A DNA stretch of 28,948 bases, taken from positions 1 to 28,948 of the forward strand of contig CAZBXV010000026.1 in the NCBI GenBank assembly GCA_964496205.1. The letters are read 5' to 3'. This DNA is from CAYLHS01 sp964496205. Lineage in GTDB: Bacteria; Actinomycetota; Acidimicrobiia; Spongiisociales; UBA4744. A program made the translations under genes and the position numbers. The notes beneath the pieces were generated by a model. It ran no database searches and had not been told where the DNA came from. It was given only the letters and a program-made list of their open reading frames with translations. Below are positions 1 through 7,887 of this stretch, in pieces (position 1 is the stretch's first letter; the number at the start of each line of letters is the position of its first letter).

Positions 1-4
1 ACAC

Positions 5-655
5 CTAGCCGCCGCTGGTGGTCGAGGTCGTATCGCCCGTGCCTGTGGCTCCGGACATGGCAGCCACCATGCCGTCGTACACAGATGTGAACTCGGCGAC
101 TGCATCGTTGAATGCGGCGATTGCCGCATCACGTGCCGCTCCGGTGTCCGAGGACTGCAGCCCGGCGAGTGCAGACTTGGTGGTGTCGAGGACTTTCCCG
201 GCGGCGGTTGACAGATCCTCATGGAAGCTGGCCAAGTCTGCATTGCCGGCCGGTGGTGTGAGTGTCTGGAGGCTCTCATCGAGCACCGTTGCTCTGTCGA
301 TCGCCTCCTGGAACGCCGCCTTCGTGTCTGTGTAGCTTGCGCCTGTGTTCGTCTTGTCGTTCCATGCTGCGTTGGCGGCGAGCAGGTCTGTGGACAGCGT
401 GTCCAGATCCGCCTTCTGCTGGGCCATGTCATCGAGATAGCTTTGAATCTCTTCGGGCAACGTCGTGGAGGTTGTCGTCGTCCCCACCGACGAGCCCGTC
501 GAGGTCGTGGTGGAGGTGGAGGTCGCCTTTGTGGTGGTTGTTCCCTCAGGGGTGGGCGCGGGAAGGCTGCTCACGAAGTAGTAGGTGAAGCCGACCATCC
601 CGATGATGATCAGCGGAAGGATCCAGCGTCCTGGCTTGGGGTCGGGATTGCTCAT
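5..655 (-). CDS. Membrane-anchored extracellular protein with Thr/Ser-rich linker, unknown function
   Basis: The predicted protein has 216 residues. A short polar N-terminus is followed by one hydrophobic segment at about residues 11-31 (WILPLIIIGMVGFTYYFVSS), which should be a signal anchor. A Thr/Ser-rich low-complexity linker follows at about 38-66, then an Ala/Asp/Leu-rich, probably helical domain at about 67-200, and a second Thr/Ser/Gly tail. This layout suggests an exported domain held off the membrane by a flexible stalk. I do not recognise a family and assign no function. The ATG at 655 is supported by the position of the anchor. A TAnnnT box lies 9 bases upstream (665-670) and no ribosome binding site is evident. 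It is divergent from the gene at 760. The stop codon at 5-7 lies inside the window, so the gene is complete. Confidence 0.75.
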   Translation of the reverse strand: MSNPDPKPGRWILPLIIIGMVGFTYYFVSSLPAPTPEGTTTTKATSTSTTTSTGSSVGTTTTSTTLPEEIQSYLDDMAQQKADLDTLSTDLLAANAAWNDKTNTGASYTDTKAAFQEAIDRATVLDESLQTLTPPAGNADLASFHEDLSTAAGKVLDTTKSALAGLQSSDTGAARDAAIAAFNDAVAEFTSVYDGMVAAMSGATGTGDTTSTTSGG

Positions 656-664
656 CGGAGATAA

Positions 665-670
665 ACGTTA
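665..670 (-). promoter_or_regulatory. Candidate -10 box (TAACGT) for the gene ending at 5
   Basis: On the minus strand TAACGT is followed by 9 bases and then the ATG at 655. The spacing is slightly longer than in the clearer leaderless promoters of this window, so the transcript may carry a leader of two or three bases. No -35 element is evident. Confidence 0.35.
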
Positions 671-726
671 GCGGAGATTCCGGTCCACCTGGGGGCAAAC
701 CCCTTGTTGCTCCGAATCCGATCACG

Positions 727-732
727 TACGTT
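727..732 (+). promoter_or_regulatory. Candidate -10 box (TACGTT) for the gene at 760
   Basis: TACGTT would place the transcript start near 739, ahead of an AGGGAG ribosome binding site at 749-754. This unit would therefore be a leadered transcript, unlike most first genes in the window. Confidence 0.35.
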
Positions 733-759
733 CGCCGTGTCGCCTGCCAGGGAGCTTCC

Positions 760-1641
760 ATGGATCTGCACCAGGACCCGAACGATGACCTACGCGAGCA
801 TCTCGAGCACATCCCGTGGTCGGATCTAACGTCCCACCGTCAGATCCCGAGATGGGTTCCATACGTTGTTGCGGGGGCGCTGGCGGTCGCCGCACTCGGC
901 GTCGTTGCAGCCAGGAGTCTCGGAGGAAGCCGGGCGTTTGTTCCGGTACAGGAATTGACGGCTCCTGTGACGATCTCTGTTCCCTCTACGACACTGCCGG
1001 AGGCTGCGCCCCTCTACTCCGAAGCAGACCTGATGGCGCTTGTGCCGGGAACGCAGGAACAGCTCGCGGCCGCGCGAGCAGTGTGGTTCGTTCGTGACTA
1101 CTTCGATAGTGGAGGCGTGCCTGGTGAAACTCCCGAGGTTGTGTCCTCGCTTCCGGCCGGTGCGACGATTCCGGGAGTTGACGAGCAAGGCACCTCCTAT
1201 GTGGAGTGGGTTGAGCCATTCAGTGTCGAGCAGCTCGGCGACGGCCTCTACCGGGTCGGTGTCGTCTTCGGGATGCTCGAAGGGGCGGACGTGTCGACAC
1301 TGACACGATTGCACCCGATGGCCGTTGCTGTAGCGGTTGCCGTCGACGGAGGCGAGGCCGCGGTCGTCGATCTGCCGATGCCGATCGAGTCACCGTCGAG
1401 CGGCAAAATCGCCCTCTGGCCGTTGCCCGAGCAGGACGTGCCGGAGACAATCATCGATGCGGCCGAGCAGGAAGCGCTGTTGTGGGGTGAGGGGCCGGAG
1501 GTGGTCGCTGCCGGCAGAGGGGCAGCCGGATGGCGAGTCGAGGTGCTGGTTTCGGACAGCGCGGGTGTTCGGTGGCCGATGGCCGTGTGGGTCGATGAGG
1601 AGGGACCCATCGCGGCTCCCCCGTGGGATCTGGAGTCTTGA
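760..1641 (+). CDS. Single-pass membrane protein with extracytoplasmic domain, unknown function
   Basis: The predicted protein has 293 residues. An acidic cytoplasmic N-terminus of about 30 residues leads to one membrane segment at about 33-52 (VPYVVAGALAVAALGVVAAR), then a long extracytoplasmic region with alternating strand-like stretches and the motif VWFVRDYF near residue 109. The overall shape faintly recalls TcpC-like proteins with NTF2-like folds, but I see no conjugation genes nearby and do not rely on this. The ATG at 760 has a good ribosome binding site (AGGGAG at 749-754). Its 3' end lies just upstream of the ybaK promoter. Divergent from the other membrane-anchored protein ending at 5, so the two may share a surface role. 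Confidence 0.7.
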   Translation: MDLHQDPNDDLREHLEHIPWSDLTSHRQIPRWVPYVVAGALAVAALGVVAARSLGGSRAFVPVQELTAPVTISVPSTTLPEAAPLYSEADLMALVPGTQEQLAAARAVWFVRDYFDSGGVPGETPEVVSSLPAGATIPGVDEQGTSYVEWVEPFSVEQLGDGLYRVGVVFGMLEGADVSTLTRLHPMAVAVAVAVDGGEAAVVDLPMPIESPSSGKIALWPLPEQDVPETIIDAAEQEALLWGEGPEVVAAGRGAAGWRVEVLVSDSAGVRWPMAVWVDEEGPIAAPPWDLES

Positions 1642-1655
1642 TCCCACCGGTGATC

Positions 1656-1661
1656 TACGAT
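1656..1661 (+). promoter_or_regulatory. Leaderless promoter -10 box (TACGAT) of ybaK
   Basis: TACGAT is followed by exactly 6 bases and then ATG at 1668, which puts the expected transcription start on or next to the start codon. This decides the start of the ybaK-like gene in favour of 1668 over upstream GTG/TTG codons at 1623, 1638 and 1650. Confidence 0.6.
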
Positions 1662-1667
1662 GCCCTG

Positions 1668-2132
1668 ATGGAGCTGCCGAGCGCTTCGCGACGTCTCGTG
1701 TCCTGGGCCCGTGATGCCGGCTTCGAGGTGGATGTGCACGTGTTCCCTGAAGGGACCAAGACCGCCGCAGATGCCGCCGCGGCGATCGGGTGCCAGATAG
1801 CGGCGATCGTCAAGTCGCTCGTGTTCAAGGTAGACGGGTCCCCGGTCGTCGCGCTCGTTCCCGGCGATCTGCGACTCGACACCACCAAGTTGGCGGCGGC
1901 TGCAGGTGGAGCACATGCAGGTCGAGCGTCGCTCGACGAGGTGCGCGAAGCGACAGGATTCGCCGCTGGGGGGACGCCTCCGTTTGGTCACGACTGTCCG
2001 GTGTTCGCCGACCTCTCACTCACACGCAACGATCCCGTTTGGGCAGCAGCGGGAACCCCGACGACTGTCTTCCCCATTTCTATCGACGACCTCGGTCGTT
2101 TTTCAAAGGCGACCTGGGCGTCGATCACGTAG
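1668..2132 (+). CDS. ybaK: YbaK/ProX-type aminoacyl-tRNA deacylase
   Basis: The protein has 154 residues, the usual size for the YbaK/EbsC/ProX family, whose members hydrolyse misacylated tRNAs such as Cys-tRNA(Pro) in the cytoplasm. Family hallmarks visible are VHVFPEGTKTAADAAAAIGC near the N-terminus, the catalytic-site lysine in IVKSLVFK, VALVPGD, and GGTPPFGHDCPVFADLSL near the C-terminus. In-frame GTG and TTG codons exist upstream, but ATG 1668 fits the family N-terminus and sits 6 bases after a TAnnnT box. The 3' end overlaps that of the convergent Nfu_N gene by 8 bases. The exact tRNA substrate cannot be read from sequence. Confidence 0.9.
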   Translation: MELPSASRRLVSWARDAGFEVDVHVFPEGTKTAADAAAAIGCQIAAIVKSLVFKVDGSPVVALVPGDLRLDTTKLAAAAGGAHAGRASLDEVREATGFAAGGTPPFGHDCPVFADLSLTRNDPVWAAAGTPTTVFPISIDDLGRFSKATWASIT

Positions 2133-2385
2133 CGTCGAAATAGCCCTCTAGGATCTTTTGTGCCTGTTCGGCGATGAGTGTCCAATCGCCGTCAGGAGTC
2201 TTGGTGAGTGTCACGAAATCGGCGGTCATGAACACACTGGTCACACCCGGAAGCATGAGCAGCATCTCCGCCATCGGATCGTCGATCGGACGTCCGGCGA
2301 TGTATGTTCTGGGTCCGCCCACGTCCTGCCCCACACTGAACTTGAGGGCGTTCGGATTGGGGGTTCCCTCGATAGAGATTGCCAT
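2125..2385 (-). CDS. Stand-alone Nfu N-terminal (Nfu_N) domain protein
   Basis: The 86 residues match the Nfu/NifU N-terminal domain: EGTPNPNALKF at 6-16, then GRPIDDP and SVFMTADFVTLTK in the second half. Full-length Nfu proteins carry this domain in front of a CxxC domain that holds a transferable Fe-S cluster. Here there is no second domain and no cysteine, so it cannot ligate a cluster by itself. It may be an accessory for Fe-S delivery (inference). The start at 2385 is only 6 bases from the divergent hyuA start. Its -10 box (TACCAT) contains the complement of the hyuA start codon. Confidence 0.85.
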   Translation of the reverse strand: MAISIEGTPNPNALKFSVGQDVGGPRTYIAGRPIDDPMAEMLLMLPGVTSVFMTADFVTLTKTPDGDWTLIAEQAQKILEGYFDAT

Positions 2386-2391
2386 GAGTCG

Positions 2392-2397
2392 ATGGTA
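2392..2397 (-). promoter_or_regulatory. Leaderless promoter -10 box (TACCAT) of the Nfu_N gene, overlapping the hyuA start codon
   Basis: On the minus strand TACCAT is followed by CGACTC and then the ATG of the Nfu_N gene. The same six base pairs read ATGGTA on the plus strand, the first two codons of hyuA. RNA polymerase bound here would cover the hyuA start. Confidence 0.6.
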
Positions 2398-4290
2398 GCC
2401 AACGGGATCGGTGTCGATGTCGGTGGCACCTTCACCGACTTCGCGGTGTGGGACGGCACCCGGCTCACCACGGGCAAGACCTCAACGACACCGGACCAGA
2501 GTGACGGCGTTGTCTCCGGCGCGCGCAACCTCATGTCGCACACCGATCTGCTGCTGCACGGCACCACTGTCGCAACCAACGCTCTTCTCGAGCGCAAGGG
2601 TGCACGAACGGCGTTGATCACCTCGGAGGGTTTCAACGACGTGATCGAGATCGGCCGGCAGGATCGCCCGTCCCTCTATGACTCGCGAGCCGACCGGCCG
2701 GAGCCACTCGTACCGAGGAAGTGGCGCATCGCGCCGTCTGGCGAGGTGCCTGAAATCGACGCTGTGGCCGTGTCGTTACTCTGGTCATTTCTCGAACCGC
2801 AGGAAGAGTCCGCCATCCTTCGACGGATCCGGGACGAGCACCCGGACTTGCCTGTCTCCCTCTCGAGCAGGGTCTCACCGGAGTTTCGTGAGTTCGAACG
2901 TTCCTCTACGACGGTCCTCAATGCGTACCTGTCGCCGGCCGTCGGCCGGTACCTCCACAATCTGCGGGCGAAGATCAGAGCGGCCGAACTCGCCAGCGAC
3001 GTGCTGGTGATGCGGTCTTCAGGCGGATTGATGGACCTGGAATCTGCCGTTGCCCTTCCTTCGGCGATCCTCCTCTCAGGGCCGGCCGGCGGCGTTGTCG
3101 CTTCCGCCGAACTTGGAAGAGCGCTGGGACGTGACCGGCTCATTTCGTTCGACATGGGAGGCACCTCGACCGACGTTTGCCGTGTCGAGGGAGGCACACC
3201 CGAGGCGACCTACCAACGTGACATCGATGGGTACCCGTGCCTCATGCCGTCCGTGGCGGTTCACACGGTTGGGGCCGGCGGGGGTTCGATTGCATGGGTC
3301 GACCCGGGTGGAGCTCTCAGAGTCGGCCCACGATCGGCAGGGGCGAACCCAGGACCAGCCTGCTACGGACGGGGTGGCGTCGAACCGACCGTGAGCGATG
3401 CTGATCTCTTCATTGGGCGACTTGCCCCGCATCTCGCAGGGGGAATGGAACTCGATCTACGGCGCAGCCGCGCCGCCGTTGAGGCTATCGCCGCCGAGCT
3501 GTCGCTGACCGTGGACACGACGGCGCTCGGAATCGTCGAAATCGTTGAGGCTCACATGGAGCGGGCGGTCCGGGCGGTCAGCGTGGAACAGGGCGCCGAT
3601 CCGCGTGGCGCCACACTGGTCGCATTCGGTGGAGCAGGCGGGATGCATGCGACTGCTCTTGCGCGCCGTCTCGACATGGCCGGAACGGTCATTCCCCCAT
3701 TCGCCGGTGTATTCAGTGCATTGGGCCTGATGCTGAGTCCGCCGCGTGTCGACCTCTCCGTGAGCATCGATGACGAGACCGCCATCGACCGGGCGGTCGT
3801 CGACCTCGCCACGAAGGCCGCCCGCAGGCTCTCCGAGTCGACGAACCTGGAAGCCGTCGATGTCACAACGTTGCTGGACGTCCGATACCGGGGCCAGTCA
3901 CACGAGACAACGGTCCCCTACGAGGCCGGAGAAGGACGCGCCGTCTTGGAAGCGAGATTCCACCAGGCTCACCGGGAACGCAACGGATTCGCACGGGAGG
4001 GCGACCCGATCGAAGTAGTGACGGTGCGCGCCGCGGCGCTTGGTGCACCGGTGCTGGCGTGGCGTGACCTCGACGAGGTGAGGCCGGTGGGCGAGCCGGC
4101 GAGAGGCACACGCTCCGTCCTCACCGCGGAGGGAGCTGTTGAGGCCACGGTTTGGTGGCGGCCGGGCCTCCGATCTGGAGCAGAGATCGTTGGGCCCGCC
4201 GTGGTGGAAGAACCCGAAGCCACCGTGTGGATCGGTCCAGGGGAACGAGGCATCGTTCATCCGTCCGCGGCCCTGGAGGTGGAGTGGTGA
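2392..4290 (+). CDS. hyuA: Hydantoinase/oxoprolinase family protein, ATP-dependent A subunit
   Basis: The protein has 632 residues. It begins with the family N-terminus GIGVDVGGTFTDFAVWDG (residues 5-22), carries the second actin-like ATPase motif ISFDMGGTSTDVCRVEGG near 247, and the intervening SSGGLMDL and LLSGPAGGV motifs. HyuA-type subunits couple ATP hydrolysis to ring opening of hydantoins or 5-oxoproline, or to carboxylation in acetophenone carboxylase relatives; substrate cannot be read from sequence. A long open frame continues upstream to 2158, but homology begins at ATG 2392. No ribosome binding site precedes it. A TGCCAT hexamer lies 6 bases before the ATG, one base off the leaderless promoter pattern; a better -10 (TATGTT, 2303-2308) lies inside the opposing Nfu_N gene. 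It overlaps hyuB by four bases. Confidence 0.93.
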   Translation: MVANGIGVDVGGTFTDFAVWDGTRLTTGKTSTTPDQSDGVVSGARNLMSHTDLLLHGTTVATNALLERKGARTALITSEGFNDVIEIGRQDRPSLYDSRADRPEPLVPRKWRIAPSGEVPEIDAVAVSLLWSFLEPQEESAILRRIRDEHPDLPVSLSSRVSPEFREFERSSTTVLNAYLSPAVGRYLHNLRAKIRAAELASDVLVMRSSGGLMDLESAVALPSAILLSGPAGGVVASAELGRALGRDRLISFDMGGTSTDVCRVEGGTPEATYQRDIDGYPCLMPSVAVHTVGAGGGSIAWVDPGGALRVGPRSAGANPGPACYGRGGVEPTVSDADLFIGRLAPHLAGGMELDLRRSRAAVEAIAAELSLTVDTTALGIVEIVEAHMERAVRAVSVEQGADPRGATLVAFGGAGGMHATALARRLDMAGTVIPPFAGVFSALGLMLSPPRVDLSVSIDDETAIDRAVVDLATKAARRLSESTNLEAVDVTTLLDVRYRGQSHETTVPYEAGEGRAVLEARFHQAHRERNGFAREGDPIEVVTVRAAALGAPVLAWRDLDEVRPVGEPARGTRSVLTAEGAVEATVWWRPGLRSGAEIVGPAVVEEPEATVWIGPGERGIVHPSAALEVEW

Positions 4291-5825
4291 CCGTCGATCC
4301 GATCACCCTCGAGGTCGCGCGCAACCAACTCGCAGCGGTCGCCGACGAGATGGGACTGGTTCTCCGCCGTACCGCCTACTCGCCCAACATCAAGGAGCGG
4401 GCGGACTGTTCGGCGGCGGTCTTTGTTGCATCGGGAGAGATGCTGGCCCAAGCCGAACATATCCCTGTCCACCTCGGATCGATGCCGGCATCGGTCGCTG
4501 CGGTACTCGGTCGCTTCGGGGCGAGACCCGGGATTCAGTACGCCGTCAACGATCCCTTTCACGGTGGGACGCACCTCAACGATCTGACCCTGGTTCGACC
4601 CGTGTTCGTGCGCACGGAACTCGTTGGATGGGTCGCGAATCGCGCTCACCACGCCGATGTCGGCGGCGAGGCGCCCGGGTCGATGCCTGCCCACGCTACG
4701 AGGTTGGATGAGGAAGGACACATCGTCGAACCGATACCGGCTGTGGAAGACGGGCGATGGCTCGACGCGTTCCTGGAGCCGTTCCTCGCTGCAACCAGGA
4801 CTCCTGCGGAACGCCTTGGCGACCTGTCCGCGCAGCTCGGAGCCAACGAGGTGGGTGCGGCTCGGGTCGTCCAGCTCGTCGAACACGAGGGAAGGGACCG
4901 GTTCATCGAGGTGACCAACGCTCTTCTTTCGTATGGCGAACGACGGATGCGTGCCGCGCTCTCGGCATTGCCGGACGGAGCATTCCGTTTTGCAGACGTG
5001 ATGGAGTGGCGTGACGAGGACATTCCCATCACGGTCGAAGTCCGCCTCGATGGCGACGATCTCGTCGCCGATTTCACCGGTACCACCGGTCAAGTGCAGG
5101 GCAACATCAACGCCGTTGAGGCAGTCACGCGCTCCTGCCTGTACTACGCGGTTCGTGTCGCCACCGACCCGACGATCCCCGCGAACGGTGGCTGCTACCG
5201 CCCCCTGCGTTTGATAGCGCCGACCGGGTCCCTCGTCAATGCCGAACCTCCTGCTGCGGTTGCGGCAGGGAACGTCGAGACCAGCCAGCGCATCGCCGAT
5301 GTGCTGCTCGGAGCTCTTGCCCAGGCTGCTCCCGAACGTGTGCCCGCTGCATCCCAAGGGACGATGAACAACATCCTCGCCGGCAACGACCGTTTCGCCT
5401 ACTACGAGACCGTCGGGGGAGGGCAGGGCGGGCGGCCCGGCGCTCCCGGCATGTCAGGAGTGCACACAGGCATGACCAACACCAAGAACACGCCGATTGA
5501 AGCCCTCGAGGCAGCCTATCCACTGCATGTGGTCACGACGCGGCTACGAAAGGGGAGTGGCGGGGCCGGAAGATTCCCCGGAGGTGAGGGCATCGAACGG
5601 GAGATCGAATTCCTCGAAGACGCGACGGTGTCGCTGATGGGTGAGCGACGGAGAGTTCGACCTTGGGGCCTCGCAGGCGGCGAGCCGGGAGCTGTTGGTG
5701 AGGACTGGCTGATCCGACAGGGTGCTTCGCCCGAGCGGCTGCCTGGCAAGGTCACCATCGAGGTGAGAGCAGGTGACCGGCTTCGGGTCCTGACACCCGG
5801 CGGCGGTGGCTGGGGAAGGGCGTAG
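4287..5825 (+). CDS. hyuB: Hydantoinase/oxoprolinase family protein, B subunit
   Basis: The protein has 512 residues. Family motifs include TLEVARNQL at the start, ERADCSAAVF, the metal/substrate-site block NDPFHGGTHLNDLTLVRPVF near 90-110, and ANRAHHADVGGEAPGSM. The C-terminus has GGGGWGRA, typical of HyuB. The chosen start is GTG 4287, which overlaps the hyuA stop in a GTGA junction with a purine-rich ribosome binding site (GGAGGTGGAG) ending at 4284. The overlap implies translational coupling and a stoichiometric complex with HyuA. No permease, racemase or regulator is adjacent, so the substrate (hydantoin, 5-oxoproline or a related lactam) stays open. Confidence 0.93.
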   Translation: MTVDPITLEVARNQLAAVADEMGLVLRRTAYSPNIKERADCSAAVFVASGEMLAQAEHIPVHLGSMPASVAAVLGRFGARPGIQYAVNDPFHGGTHLNDLTLVRPVFVRTELVGWVANRAHHADVGGEAPGSMPAHATRLDEEGHIVEPIPAVEDGRWLDAFLEPFLAATRTPAERLGDLSAQLGANEVGAARVVQLVEHEGRDRFIEVTNALLSYGERRMRAALSALPDGAFRFADVMEWRDEDIPITVEVRLDGDDLVADFTGTTGQVQGNINAVEAVTRSCLYYAVRVATDPTIPANGGCYRPLRLIAPTGSLVNAEPPAAVAAGNVETSQRIADVLLGALAQAAPERVPAASQGTMNNILAGNDRFAYYETVGGGQGGRPGAPGMSGVHTGMTNTKNTPIEALEAAYPLHVVTTRLRKGSGGAGRFPGGEGIEREIEFLEDATVSLMGERRRVRPWGLAGGEPGAVGEDWLIRQGASPERLPGKVTIEVRAGDRLRVLTPGGGGWGRA

Positions 5826-5872
5826 GTTGTGAGGGGTCGGTTGTTCGAGGCGCCGTTGTGGTTGAGGTGGCG

Positions 5873-6025
5873 ATGCTGGTGGCTGTTGACTTCGCTCGCA
5901 TCGATGCGATGAGCCACTCGGCATGGGACACCCTCATCAACAAGGTACCGCACACCGTGGTTCTTCGGGTCGCCGATCTCTCTGTTGGCTGGGTGCTTCG
6001 GAAGCCCCAGAAGCCCTCATCGTGA
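5873..6025 (+). CDS. Possible small ORF or gene remnant, doubtful
   Basis: A 50-codon frame starting at ATG 5873 contains SHSAWDTLINKVPHTVVLRVADL, which reads like protein-coding sequence and distantly recalls the start of DUF547-type domains. It has no ribosome binding site and no promoter box at a useful distance. It may be a decayed fragment or chance. It lies in the 250-base gap between hyuB and the kinase fusion. Confidence 0.2.
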   Translation: MLVAVDFARIDAMSHSAWDTLINKVPHTVVLRVADLSVGWVLRKPQKPSS

Positions 6026-6063
6026 CAAAGATGTCGCAGAGCGGAGCGTGGTTCGCGGCCTGG

Positions 6064-6069
6064 TAGCTT
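6064..6069 (+). promoter_or_regulatory. Leaderless promoter -10 box (TAGCTT) of the kinase fusion gene
   Basis: TAGCTT is followed by 6 bases and ATG 6076. There is no ribosome binding site before this ATG. Confidence 0.55.
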
Positions 6070-6075
6070 CGGACT

Positions 6076-7887
6076 ATGCACGCACCAGAACTGGTTGTGA
6101 TCGGAACCCCGTCGCTCGACCGCATCGACATCCGTGGTGAAACACTCGACACGGTAGGAGGGTCAGGGTTCATCACCGCGCTCGCCGCCCGCGTGTGCGG
6201 GGTACGGGCCGGTGTCGTCGCCCGGGTGCCGCGGATCCTGCCTGACCCCATCGAGAAGGCGTTCGTTCCGGGTGGCCTCGACCCTGGTGGATTAATCCCG
6301 GTCGACGGACCCGGCCCCGGGTTCCATATCTCCTACGACGCCGACGAGGTCGCGACCTACGTGGAGATCATTCGAGGAGACGAGGCCGCTCTCTCCGCTG
6401 CCGACGTGCCCCGTCGGTGGCTCGACGCGGCGTGGGTCCACATCGGGCCGCTCGCTGCCTCGGCTCACCGGCAGCTCACTTTCGTTGATGCCCTTCGGGC
6501 ACGCGGCTACCGGGGACGAATCTCGGCGGCAACGTTCGGCTGGGCTGCCGAGCGGGAAGCCGAAACCGTGAGGGAGCTGTTCGACCGCGTCGACGTCGCT
6601 TTCATGAACCGTGCCGAACTGGAGCAGGTGTACGGTGCCCAGGATGCCCTGCCATCCACGACGACCGTCTGCGTGACCGCAGGGCGGGACGGGGTTCGGG
6701 TGTGGAATGGAGACGGCTGGACACGGCACGAGGTGACACCGGCACAGGCGTTCGATCCCACTGGGGCCGGCGACTCGTTTGCGGGCGGCTACCTGGCCGG
6801 GGTGATTCTCGACGATGCCGAGCCGGCCGTGAGGGCGATAGCAACGGCTGCCGTCACGATCTCGGGACCAGGTGCTGCACCCCTCATCGATCGGCTCGTG
6901 CCCGACGTGTCAGTCGATGTGGACTCGGTTGTTCCGAGGGCGCACGTCGCGTCTGCCGATCCGGACCGCATCGCGACAGTCGCGCGACTACTCGCCCGTG
7001 AAGCGAACGAAGCGACCTTGACCTTCACCGGTGGCCCGTTTCCTGAGGTGGGCGCGCCGTATGCGGTCGAGATGCTGTGCGTCGCAACGCTGCACCAGTA
7101 CGGCTTCTGGACCGGCACGGACGCCGGGTACGGCGGTCCGATGTGGGCCACCATCGACGGGGTCCGAAGGAAGGGTTCGGACTTCCTCTGGCATGCGTTC
7201 ACTCGTGCGGTGGCGAACGATCCGACCGTCGTGGATCCACGCCGCCTTGCATCGGAGCCGCTTCTCTTCGACCAGGTCTGCAGAGCCGACGACGGAGAGT
7301 GCCCGATCCCTGATGCGGGCTCGCACCGTGCGCTCCAACAGGCGTACGGTGTGGCAATCGAGGAGCGGGGAGGGGTCCGGGCGCTGCTCGACAGAGCGAA
7401 CACCTCGTCGGAACCGCTCGGTACGTTCCTGTCGGCACTGTCGGAGGTCCCCGGCTACGGGGAGGATCCGCTCGAGAAGAAGTCGAACCTGCTCGCGCTC
7501 ATCCTGTCGCGACGTCCTGAACGGTTCCTGGAACTGTCGCAAGGCAGTGGCGTGGCCCCCATCGTCGACTACCACATCATGCGCACCATGCTGCGAACCG
7601 GGTGCGTGCGTATCGACGATCCCAAGGCACTCGAGACGCTGGTGGCCCGTGGGTGGATCAGTGAAGCTGACGAGGCGGCCATTCGCGTTGGCGCCCACGA
7701 CGCTATCGAAGCACTCTGCGCCGCCGCCGAATTGACGGTCGGCCAGGTGGACGGCTTCCTGTTCTCGCTCGGACGACGTGTGTGCACCGAGGTCGAGCCC
7801 CCGGATTGTGCTCGGTGCCCCGCCGATGGTGTGTGCGCCCACCGAACCGACCTCTTCCAGCCGATTCTGCGAACGACCTACTACTAG
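6076..7887 (+). CDS. Fusion of PfkB-family (nucleoside/sugar) kinase and HhH/[4Fe-4S] glycosylase-like domain
   Basis: The protein has 603 residues in two parts. Residues 1 to about 283 are a PfkB/ribokinase-type kinase, with VGGSGFITALAARVCG near the N-terminus and the signature DPTGAGDSFAGGYLAGV, whose Asp233 would be the catalytic base. Residues about 290-603 resemble the helix-hairpin-helix glycosylase superfamily: VDYHIMRTMLRTG with Asp498 at the place of the catalytic Asp in VDTHxxR of EndoIII-type enzymes, followed by Cys570, Cys578, Cys581 and Cys587 (C-x7-C-x2-C-x5-C), close to the EndoIII iron-sulfur loop. The block EMLCVATLHQYGFW followed by GSDFLWHAFTRA recalls queuosine salvage (Qng1/DUF2419) proteins. 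I infer a nucleoside kinase joined to a nucleotide N-glycosylase, by analogy with pseudouridine kinase/glycosidase pairs. The base is unknown. Likely transcribed alone. Confidence 0.85.
   Translation: MHAPELVVIGTPSLDRIDIRGETLDTVGGSGFITALAARVCGVRAGVVARVPRILPDPIEKAFVPGGLDPGGLIPVDGPGPGFHISYDADEVATYVEIIRGDEAALSAADVPRRWLDAAWVHIGPLAASAHRQLTFVDALRARGYRGRISAATFGWAAEREAETVRELFDRVDVAFMNRAELEQVYGAQDALPSTTTVCVTAGRDGVRVWNGDGWTRHEVTPAQAFDPTGAGDSFAGGYLAGVILDDAEPAVRAIATAAVTISGPGAAPLIDRLVPDVSVDVDSVVPRAHVASADPDRIATVARLLAREANEATLTFTGGPFPEVGAPYAVEMLCVATLHQYGFWTGTDAGYGGPMWATIDGVRRKGSDFLWHAFTRAVANDPTVVDPRRLASEPLLFDQVCRADDGECPIPDAGSHRALQQAYGVAIEERGGVRALLDRANTSSEPLGTFLSALSEVPGYGEDPLEKKSNLLALILSRRPERFLELSQGSGVAPIVDYHIMRTMLRTGCVRIDDPKALETLVARGWISEADEAAIRVGAHDAIEALCAAAELTVGQVDGFLFSLGRRVCTEVEPPDCARCPADGVCAHRTDLFQPILRTTYY

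Noticed and set aside
2158..2391. Upstream extension of the hyuA frame by 78 codons.
   Set aside because: It runs antisense through the Nfu_N gene and adds sequence without homology; the family N-terminus begins at 2392.
4257..5357. A 366-codon open frame on the minus strand opposite hyuB.
   Set aside because: Antisense shadow of hyuB; no homology or start signals.
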